From NCBI GenBank assembly GCA_024276495.1, contig JAJRXC010000078.1, positions 1 through 61,349 of the forward strand: a stretch of 61,349 nt of DNA, written 5' to 3'. The DNA is from Actinomycetes bacterium (GTDB lineage Bacteria; Actinomycetota; Acidimicrobiia; Acidimicrobiales; Aldehydirespiratoraceae). The notes below the pieces were generated by a model. The model did no database searches. It saw only the letters and a list, made by a program, of their open reading frames with translations, and was not told the origin of the DNA. Positions within the stretch are counted from its first letter, which is position 1. Each line of letters begins with the position of its first letter. The position numbers and the translations under genes were made by a program. This document shows, in pieces, positions 25,732 through 32,163 of the stretch.

Positions 25732-25737
25732 ACGCTA
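25732..25737 (-). promoter_or_regulatory. -10 hexamer of rRNA methyltransferase gene
   Basis: TAGCGT on the minus strand, 6 nt before GTG 25725. Confidence 0.55.
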
Positions 25738-25784
25738 TCGACCCTGATCGTGTGGAGCGTGCCGTCGCTGAAGAGATCCAGGGC

Positions 25785-26738
25785 TCAGAGAAGTTGATCG
25801 TCGAAGAAGTCGGCGAGGGGTGACTTGTACAGGGCAGTGAACTGGTGCAGGCCCAGCAATGCCTGCGCCTGGCTGCGAATCGCCCCTCTCTCGGACCTGA
25901 CCGAGGTCGGCAGGTCGACCTGTGAGAGGAGTTTGATCGCGGGCTCGATGTCGACGATCCGGTCGCCGGTGGCGTCCCACACGCCGGTGGCCTCGAAGGC
26001 CTGGCGAACGGCCTGCGCCTCGGATTCGTCGATCGCAGGAATCCGGGTGAAGCGCATCGCTCGCAGCGGTTCCTCGTACTTCGTCGTCAACACCGCCGGT
26101 GTGCGGTTGGCCACCGCGTCCTCGTAGTTCGTGAGGATCGCCGCGTTGTCGACGATCTGGTCGTTGACGTTGATCACGAAGAAGCTCGGGACGGTCAGCC
26201 CGCCGGCTGCGGTGACCGGGTCGGCGACCCGGCCGGCGTAGGGCGCGATCGCCGCGACCGGATAGCCGGCATCGGCGAACGACTGCCCGAACAAGGTGAC
26301 CATGCGGGCACCGTTGGACATGCCGACACCGAGGATCGGCGTGGTCGCGGTGACATCGGTGACGGTGGTCATCGCGGCGTGGAGGCGGGTGAGCCGGGCG
26401 AGGTCGGGATTGGTGACGAGTGACGGATCGCTGACCGCCCAGCGCCTGGTCCCGGCGCGCAGCGTGCTCTCCGTCGCGACGAAGCCATAGCCCCGCGACG
26501 TCAGCTCGTTGATCATCTCGGTCGTCTCGATCCTCGAGACGAAGGCCGCGCTTCCGCCCGAGCCGTGAAAGAAGTAGACGAGGCCGACCGGGTCCTCCGG
26601 CACGAAGGAGACGACCCGGAACCCCTCGAACTCCCAGGAATCCCAGGTCTCGTCCGGGTTCACCGGCTGACAGGCGAACGCGGTGAGGACGATCGTGGCG
26701 ACGAGCACCCCCGAGGCGGGCAGGAGGCGAGAGATCAT
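25785..26738 (-). CDS. Alpha/beta-hydrolase lipoprotein
   Basis: A 317-residue exported lipoprotein. The signal peptide ISRLLPASGVLVATIVLT ends in lipobox AFAC, lipidated cysteine about residue 22. The mature domain has an oxyanion HGSGGSAAF and nucleophile elbow GMSNGARM (G-x-S-x-G), like poly(3-hydroxybutyrate) depolymerase or feruloyl-esterase relatives. Asp and His of the triad are probably in the second half but not clear to me. ATG 26738 is chosen because the signal peptide starts there. Confidence 0.78.
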   Translation of the reverse strand: MISRLLPASGVLVATIVLTAFACQPVNPDETWDSWEFEGFRVVSFVPEDPVGLVYFFHGSGGSAAFVSRIETTEMINELTSRGYGFVATESTLRAGTRRWAVSDPSLVTNPDLARLTRLHAAMTTVTDVTATTPILGVGMSNGARMVTLFGQSFADAGYPVAAIAPYAGRVADPVTAAGGLTVPSFFVINVNDQIVDNAAILTNYEDAVANRTPAVLTTKYEEPLRAMRFTRIPAIDESEAQAVRQAFEATGVWDATGDRIVDIEPAIKLLSQVDLPTSVRSERGAIRSQAQALLGLHQFTALYKSPLADFFDDQLL

Positions 26739-26808
26739 GGTCGTTGTGTAGCGAACAGGTGTGAGCGACTCGTGAGCCCCGGCATCGCCGGTCGGGTAGA
26801 CCGGAGCG

Positions 26809-27597
26809 ATGACCGACCCACGACACCACGATCTCGGCACCCGGTTTCACGACCTCCACCGCGACGGCACCTTCCTGTTGGCCAATGTCGGCGATGCGGC
26901 GACCGCTCGGGCGCTGAGCGACGCCGGAGTCGACGCGATCGCAACGTCGAGCGCCGCGCATGCCGCGACGATCGGCCGGCCCGACGCGGCCGGCGCCGTC
27001 ACGATGGAGGAGCACGCCGAGCACACGGCCCTGCTGGTGGCCGCAGCCGACGTCCCACTCAACGTCGATGCCGAGAACGGATACGGCCACGAGCCCGAGG
27101 ACGTGGCAGCCGCGGTGCAGCGCTTCGCAGCGACGGGGGCAGCGGGAATGGGAATCGAGGACTGGTCCGGCGACCCCGAACGTGGCGTGTACGACCGCGC
27201 CCTCGCGGTCGCTCGGATCGAGGCTGCGGTGGATGCCGCCCGGGCCCTCGACCGCCCGTTCGTCATCACCGGCCGCACCGAGATCCTGCTCTACGGCCTC
27301 GAGGGCGGGATGGCCGAAGCCCTCGCCCGACTCCAGGGCTTCGCGGCCGCGGGTGCCGATTGCCTCTATGCCCCCGGCACCTGGGATCTCGACGGCATCC
27401 GGCTCGTCGCCGCGGAAGCCGGAGGTCCGACCAACGCCCTCGTGCCGATCGGGTCGCCGCTGTCGTTCTCGGACATCGCCGCGGCCGGGGTTCGGCGGGT
27501 CAGCCTCGGTGGGTCGCTCTTCTCCGCCCAGGTCGCCCACGGCCGTTCGTTGATCGACTCCCTGCGAGCAACGGGCTCCTTCGCGCCGCCGGGATGA
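26809..27597 (+). CDS. Isocitrate lyase/PEP mutase family protein
   Basis: A 262-residue TIM-barrel enzyme making or breaking C-C or C-P bonds next to a carboxylate. NVDAENGYG (metal-binding acidic residues), GMGIEDWSG, RPFVITGRTEI and DCLYAPGTWD are family landmarks. The PEP-mutase motif EDKxxxKxNS is absent (IEDWSGDPE instead) and so is the isocitrate-lyase catalytic cysteine loop. It is therefore probably an oxaloacetate-decarboxylase/carboxyphosphonoenolpyruvate-like subgroup. TAGACC lies 6 nt before the ATG. Confidence 0.8.
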   Translation: MTDPRHHDLGTRFHDLHRDGTFLLANVGDAATARALSDAGVDAIATSSAAHAATIGRPDAAGAVTMEEHAEHTALLVAAADVPLNVDAENGYGHEPEDVAAAVQRFAATGAAGMGIEDWSGDPERGVYDRALAVARIEAAVDAARALDRPFVITGRTEILLYGLEGGMAEALARLQGFAAAGADCLYAPGTWDLDGIRLVAAEAGGPTNALVPIGSPLSFSDIAAAGVRRVSLGGSLFSAQVAHGRSLIDSLRATGSFAPPG

Positions 27598-27617
27598 TCC
27601 GGCCCGACACCGTGCGC

Positions 27618-27623
27618 TACGTT
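27618..27623 (+). promoter_or_regulatory. -10 hexamer of Cache-protein gene
   Basis: TACGTT 26 nt before GTG 27650. It predicts a short leader with AAGGGG as ribosome site. Confidence 0.45.
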
Positions 27624-27649
27624 GTGCCGCCGCGACAAGAAGGGGCCCG

Positions 27650-28201
27650 GTGAAGACGACAGTACGGCGAGTGGTGGTGGCGGGGCTGCTCACCGCTCAA
27701 TTGGTGACCGTACTGTTGATCGTGGTCACCTCCGGACGCATCAGTTCCGAGGCCGAGGTTCGTCACGGTGTCGCGCTGCTCGACACCGCGGCGGCGGAGG
27801 CGGTCGACCACACCCGTGACTATCTGGCCCCTGCTGGTTCGCTGGTGGCGACGACGGCCGACATGATCGACCAGGGGATCGTCGACACCGCCGCGCTCGA
27901 ACGGGCCTTCGTCGGCGAGCTCGACCGCACACCCCAGCTCTCCGGTGTCTATGTCGGAACCGACGACGGGTCGTTCTTCTTCGTCACCCGGGAAGACGAC
28001 GGCTATCTGGTGAAGACGATCTCCGTCGACGGTGGTCAACGACGGGTCGAACTACGCCGGATCGGCGCCGACGGCACCCGGGGCCCGGCCGAGTTGGACC
28101 CGTTCGACACCTTCGACCCTCGTGAGCGGCCCTGGTTCCAGAATGCGTCGATCGGCAGCCCGCGGGAGGTCGAGTGGACCGCGCCGTACTCGCCGCAGTG
28201 A
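27650..28201 (+). CDS. Lone membrane-anchored Cache (PDC) sensor domain
   Basis: 183 residues: one N-terminal membrane helix (VVVAGLLTAQLVTVLLIVV), then an extracellular PAS-like Cache domain with SGVYVGTDDGSFFF, and FDPRERPWFQNAS followed by EVEWTAPYSP. Those last motifs normally precede a second helix and a cyclase, kinase or GGDEF domain. Here the frame stops right after WTAPY, and a terminator stem-loop follows, so no output domain exists. It may be a truncated receptor or a free ligand-binding protein. Confidence 0.72.
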   Translation: MKTTVRRVVVAGLLTAQLVTVLLIVVTSGRISSEAEVRHGVALLDTAAAEAVDHTRDYLAPAGSLVATTADMIDQGIVDTAALERAFVGELDRTPQLSGVYVGTDDGSFFFVTREDDGYLVKTISVDGGQRRVELRRIGADGTRGPAELDPFDTFDPRERPWFQNASIGSPREVEWTAPYSPQ

Positions 28202-28210
28202 TCGTGCGGT

Positions 28211-28233
28211 CGACTGAGCGGCTGGCTCAGTCG
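28211..28233. terminator. Stem-loop between convergent genes
   Basis: CGACTGAGC and GCTCAGTCG form a perfect 9-bp stem with a 5-nt loop. It covers the last codons of the M48 gene and follows the Cache gene stop by 9 nt. No T-tract is clear. Confidence 0.6.
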
Positions 28234-29210
28234 TCGTCGCGCTCGTTGCGCCACGCGGTCGTCATCTTGCCGGCGACGCTGCCGACCTTCGCGCCGACCT
28301 CGTCGACGAGCCTGCGGGCAGTCGCGGCGTAGCCGGCCGCCGCGTCGCCCATGTCGTCGGTGTACGGGGTCTCGCGATCGTCCTCGGCCGTGCGGTACGT
28401 ACCGTCGAGGATCGTGTGGTAGGCGCCGCTGTCGATCCAGTCCCGTAGCTCGGCGACGCGAACGACAGCGAACGGATGGGTCGATCCGAGGGCGGCCAGC
28501 ACCTTGTAGATCCCCGCGATGGTGTCCTTGTCGTCTCGGTACTCGTCGGATTGGGAGATGAAGGACTCGAGATCGAGGTCTTCGCCTCGGGACCCACCGG
28601 CGATTCGCATCAGGGCCCCCATCACGATGTCGGGATCCTGCGTGGCCAGCAGGGCCGCCCGGTCACAGGAGAGCTCCGACCGGCGCGACCACTCCAGGAG
28701 CCCGTAGAGGACGGGACGAACGGCGACCCCGGCAAGGGGGTAGCGGGTGAGCGCGAACCGCATCAGGATGAACAGCATCGTTCGGTAGACGGCGTGGCCA
28801 CTCATGATGTGGGCGACTTCGTGGGCGATGACCGACTCGACCTCGTCGCGGTCGAGGAGCTCGATCGTCGAGGAGTTCAAGATGATGAACGGGCGGTCGA
28901 AGCCGACGGCACCGGCGTTGACGAGCGGCGTCTGGGAGATGTAGAGTTCCGGGATCTCGGAGACGTCCAGCGTGTCGCACACCGCGAGGAGCCGTTCGTG
29001 CACCCACGGGTACTGGCGGGCCGACACCCGTACCGCGTTGGCCTTGAACGTGAGCCGAACCGATTTCTCGCCGAACATGCCGACGAGCCGACGAAGGACG
29101 AGATCGAAGCCCGGGATTCGTCGGAGCGCGTTCAGCGCGGCCCGGTCGGTCGGGTGCTCCCACGTCGTCGGGCTGATGTCGGGAAACCTGATGCGGTCGG
29201 TGTCCACCAT
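28227..29210 (-). CDS. M48-family zinc metallopeptidase
   Basis: A 327-residue peptidase. The zinc site HEVAHIMSGH is at about 129-138, with the third ligand in RRSELSCDRAAL (E-x3-D). A hydrophobic stretch after the zinc motif (TMLFILMRFALTRYPLAGVAV) may sit in or on the membrane. The C-terminus (GYAATARRLVDEVGAKVGS) is helical. The family clips membrane or misfolded proteins (HtpX-like); substrate unknown. The start is set by TATCGT 6 nt upstream. Confidence 0.88.
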   Translation of the reverse strand: MVDTDRIRFPDISPTTWEHPTDRAALNALRRIPGFDLVLRRLVGMFGEKSVRLTFKANAVRVSARQYPWVHERLLAVCDTLDVSEIPELYISQTPLVNAGAVGFDRPFIILNSSTIELLDRDEVESVIAHEVAHIMSGHAVYRTMLFILMRFALTRYPLAGVAVRPVLYGLLEWSRRSELSCDRAALLATQDPDIVMGALMRIAGGSRGEDLDLESFISQSDEYRDDKDTIAGIYKVLAALGSTHPFAVVRVAELRDWIDSGAYHTILDGTYRTAEDDRETPYTDDMGDAAAGYAATARRLVDEVGAKVGSVAGKMTTAWRNERDDD

Positions 29211-29216
29211 GGGACG

Positions 29217-29222
29217 ACGATA
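29217..29222 (-). promoter_or_regulatory. -10 hexamer of M48 gene
   Basis: TATCGT on the minus strand, 6 nt before ATG 29210. Confidence 0.55.
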
Positions 29223-29252
29223 GATGGTCCGGTGGGGTCGCGGGCCGCGTCG

Positions 29253-30530
29253 TCAGCGAGTCGAGGGTGCCAGTCGGTAGATGCGGGCGAGGAAGGCGGC
29301 CATCTGTTCGCGGTCGACGGTTTCGGCGGGGGAGTAGGTGGTGGCGCTGGTGCCGGTGGTGATGCCGAGTTGGTGGATGAGGGTGATGTCGTCGTACGCG
29401 AACGAAGTGGGGTCGACGTCGTCGAACGGATCGGGGGGTGCGCCGATCGGGGTCCGCAGGCCCTGGGCGGTCAGCGTTCCCGGCTCGATGAGGCGCCACA
29501 GGCGGGCGAGGAAGGCGGCCATCTGTTCGCGGTCGACGGTTTCGGCGGGGGAGTAGGTGGTGGCGCTGGTGCCGGTGGTGATGCCGAGTTGGTGGATGAG
29601 GGTGATGTCGTCGTACGCGAACGAGGTGGGGTCGACGTCGTCGAACGGATGCGCCGGCATCGTCGTGCTGGTCGTCGCCGAATCGAGTGACGTCGGTGCG
29701 ATGAGGCGCCACAGGCGGGCGAGGAAGGCGGCCATCTGTTCGCGGTCGACGGTTTCGGCGGGGGAGTAGGTGGTGGCGCTGGTACCGGTGGTGATGCCGA
29801 CATCGAACAACAGTTCGATGTCGGCGTAGGCGAACGAGTTGGGGTCGACGTCGTCGAACCGGAACGCGGCGATGGTGGTCGTCGTCGTGGAGGTGCTCGA
29901 CGTCGTACTGGTGGTCACGTCCGGGGGCGGCGCGCCGGGGCAGTTCGTGCTCGTGAACGCCTCGCCGGGGTCGATCGGCTCGCCGTCCATCGCGATCTTG
30001 ATCTGGTTGGCGGCAGGGAGCAGGTAGGCGCGGGCGTCGTCGTAGTCGCGACTGTCGAAGTACTCGAGGTGAAGGTGGGCGATGGTCGCGTTGCCGGAGT
30101 CGCCGACGACGCCGAACTGTTGCCCCTCGGTGACCGTGGCGCCCACGACTACGCCGTCCGGCACGGAGCCGTCGACGAGGTGGAGATAGCGCACGGTGAT
30201 CTCGCCGTAGTCGATCTCGACATAGGTGCCGGCGGCGACATGCCAGCCGATCCAGACGACGGTGCCGGTGGCCTGGGCGAGCAGGGGCTGGCCCAGGTCG
30301 TGGAGAGGATCGCTGAAGAGACGGTCCGTGCGATTGATGTCGAGGTTCCAGTCGTTGAGTCCGTGTCCGGCGCGGGTGACGCCGGCCCACTCGGTGCCGC
30401 ACGCGAACGGCGCCCGCAGTGTTTGCGACGGCGGCGCGTCGGCAGCCGCCTGTTCGGCGAGACCGAGGCTGACCGCGAGCGCGAGCAGGGCGCCGAGAAC
30501 GGTCCGGAGTTTGAGATGCGGAAGCGACAT
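29253..30530 (-). CDS. Secreted M23-type peptidase with three SLH repeats
   Basis: 425 residues. A signal peptide (LRTVLGALLALAVSLGLAEQAAA) is cleaved near ADA. The M23/LytM-like domain about 50-200 has HGLNDWNLDINR, ATGTVVWIGW, GEITVRYLHL and AHLHLEYF. A Thr/Ser linker follows, then three S-layer-homology modules, each of the type FDDVDPTSFAY...GITTGTSATTYSPAETVDREQMAAFLAR. The first zinc-site segment fits only loosely (HxxxD with no second HxH upstream), so activity is unsure. SLH modules probably tether the protein to a cell-wall polymer. ATG 30530 follows GGAAGGG. Confidence 0.85.
   Translation of the reverse strand: MSLPHLKLRTVLGALLALAVSLGLAEQAAADAPPSQTLRAPFACGTEWAGVTRAGHGLNDWNLDINRTDRLFSDPLHDLGQPLLAQATGTVVWIGWHVAAGTYVEIDYGEITVRYLHLVDGSVPDGVVVGATVTEGQQFGVVGDSGNATIAHLHLEYFDSRDYDDARAYLLPAANQIKIAMDGEPIDPGEAFTSTNCPGAPPPDVTTSTTSSTSTTTTTIAAFRFDDVDPNSFAYADIELLFDVGITTGTSATTYSPAETVDREQMAAFLARLWRLIAPTSLDSATTSTTMPAHPFDDVDPTSFAYDDITLIHQLGITTGTSATTYSPAETVDREQMAAFLARLWRLIEPGTLTAQGLRTPIGAPPDPFDDVDPTSFAYDDITLIHQLGITTGTSATTYSPAETVDREQMAAFLARIYRLAPSTR
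29283..29430. repeat. SLH-coding direct repeat, copy 1
   Basis: A 148-nt unit that matches 29502-29649 with a single visible mismatch (GAAGTGG against GAGGTGG). It encodes the last SLH module. Confidence 0.9.
29502..29649. repeat. SLH-coding direct repeat, copy 2
   Basis: A 148-nt unit 219 nt from copy 1. Near identity at third positions shows recent duplication or gene conversion. Confidence 0.9.
29715..29862. repeat. SLH-coding direct repeat, copy 3 (partly diverged)
   Basis: Its first ~85 nt match copies 1 and 2 with one mismatch; the middle third differs and the end converges again (GGGGTCGACGTCGTCGAAC). It is the oldest or the least converted module. Confidence 0.85.
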
Positions 30531-30960
30531 GTCGACCCTTCCGCCCGCAGCGCCGGTCACCGTAGCGCCAATCCGTCACCGCGCGCCATCGCGTGGCCGC
30601 GATCCGTGGCAACCTTGCCGGTGATGACCCATCGTCTCATTCACCCATCGTCGGATCGATCGTCGCTCGACCTGAGTCGGAGTGGCCCATGACCACGCCG
30701 CGGATTCGGCCGCCCTACGCCGGCTTTCTCGTGGCGCTCGTGGCAACCCTGATGCTGGCCGTGTGGATCATCCTCCTGCGGGCAACATAACGGCGCCGGC
30801 CCCCGGGTCGATCACTTTCGCCCGATCGCTTCGTCCGATCTCCTTCGTGCTTACTTTACATAACGATGATTTCCGGCGGTTCGTGCCGTTCCGGGTGGTT
30901 TCGGCCCGGTCCTCGCCGACGCGTGTGCGTTCGGGACGGTGAATGGTCTAGAACCGTGCC
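30531..30960. other. Intergenic region with a possible small gene
   Basis: 430 nt between the divergent M23 and amidohydrolase genes. It holds TACGGT (minus strand, 30559-30564) as a candidate -10 for the M23 gene, a 33-residue membrane-helix frame (30689-30790), and a locally AT-rich patch around 30846-30875 (CTTACTTTACATAACGATGATTT). TAGAAC at 30949-30954 is the -10 for the amidohydrolase gene. I see no RNA gene in it. Confidence 0.5.
30689..30790 (+). CDS. Possible 33-residue single-helix membrane protein
   Basis: MTTPRIRPPYAG leads into a hydrophobic helix (FLVALVATLMLAVWIILL) and ends RAT. It has an ATG start and a proper stop. No clear ribosome site is present. Membrane character of such a short frame is the only support. 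Confidence 0.35.
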   Translation: MTTPRIRPPYAGFLVALVATLMLAVWIILLRAT

Positions 30961-32163
30961 ATGGGACAGGACCGCTACACCATCATCTCCGCCGACGGTC
31001 ACGCCGGGGCCGACATTCCCGACTACAAGCAGTACCTCGACGCCCGCTTCCACGACGACTTCGAGGCGTGGGCGGCCGCGTTCGTCAACCCGTTCGGCGA
31101 TCTCGAGGACCCCTCGCGGGTGCGCAACTGGGACTCCGACGTCCGCCAGGCCGAGCTCGAGGCCGACTGGCAGGCCGCCGAGGTCGTTTTCCCCAACACC
31201 GTGCCGCCGTTCTTCCCGACCGGACAGCTCGTGGTTCGCCCTCCGGCGAGCGGGCTCGAACACGAACAGCGGCAGGCCTGCCTCACCGCCCACAACCGGT
31301 GGCTGGCCGAATGGTGCGCCGAGCTGCCCGGGCGGCGGGTGGGGCTTGCCCAGATCTTCCCCAACGACATCGAGGCGGCGGTCCGAGAGATCGAGTGGGC
31401 GGCGGCCAACGGGCTCAAAGGAGTGCTGTTCTCCGCGGTCCCGCCCGATGCCGGTGTTCCCGCCCTGTGGGACCCGATCTACGACCCGGTCTGGGCGGCG
31501 GCCCAGCACCACGGACTGCCGGTCAACCAGCACGGCGGTGCCGGCATCCCCGACATCGACGGAGCCCCGAGCCGCAACATGTTGATGCTGATGGAGGTGC
31601 CGTTCTTCGCCAACCGCAGCCTCTGGCATCTCATCCTCGGCGGTGTGTTCGAGCGTTTCCCGGGCCTGAAGTTCATCATGACCGAGCAGGCGGTCGGCTG
31701 GGTGCCGGAGATCCTCGCCAAGATGGACATGTACTGGCAGATGATGAGCGGCGCCGGCCGGGTCGGCGAGCTCCCCGCCGACACCGACCTGCTCCCCCGC
31801 GCGCCGTCGACCTACTTCCATCGCAACTGCTGGATGGGGGCGAGCATGCCGTCGCCCGACGAGGCCGAGGCCATCAAGGTGCTCGGCATCGACCGGGTGA
31901 TGTGGGGCTCCGACTATCCCCACAAGGAAGGCACCTACCCGTACTCGCTCGAAGCACTGCAACACTCGTTTCACGACTGGGACGAGGCCGACCTGCGCCG
32001 GCTGCTCGCGGGCACCGCGGCGGAGATCTACGACCTCGACCTCGACATGCTCGACGCCTTGGAGATCGGCCCCCTGGTCGCCGACGTCGCCACCCCGTTG
32101 GCCGAGAAGCCGAGCGACACCTTCAGCATGGCCTTCAGTCGACGACGAGGCCTGACCACGTGA
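30961..32163 (+). CDS. Amidohydrolase family metal enzyme (ACMSD/amidohydrolase_2)
   Basis: A 400-residue TIM-barrel hydrolase/decarboxylase. IISADGHAG replaces the usual DxHxH opening with a single DGH; LPVNQHGGAG supplies the mid-barrel histidine, and WGSDYPHKEGTYPYS the late aspartate. This pattern is common in actinobacterial amidohydrolases that act in aromatic or xenobiotic degradation. The substrate is unknown. TAGAAC lies 6 nt before the ATG. Confidence 0.85.
   Translation: MGQDRYTIISADGHAGADIPDYKQYLDARFHDDFEAWAAAFVNPFGDLEDPSRVRNWDSDVRQAELEADWQAAEVVFPNTVPPFFPTGQLVVRPPASGLEHEQRQACLTAHNRWLAEWCAELPGRRVGLAQIFPNDIEAAVREIEWAAANGLKGVLFSAVPPDAGVPALWDPIYDPVWAAAQHHGLPVNQHGGAGIPDIDGAPSRNMLMLMEVPFFANRSLWHLILGGVFERFPGLKFIMTEQAVGWVPEILAKMDMYWQMMSGAGRVGELPADTDLLPRAPSTYFHRNCWMGASMPSPDEAEAIKVLGIDRVMWGSDYPHKEGTYPYSLEALQHSFHDWDEADLRRLLAGTAAEIYDLDLDMLDALEIGPLVADVATPLAEKPSDTFSMAFSRRRGLTT

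Noticed and set aside
26809-27597. PEP mutase that would feed phosphonate synthesis with the pair at 128-1676
   Set aside because: The diagnostic EDKxxxKxNS motif is missing and the gene is 25 kb away; the family match is to the broader lyase group only.
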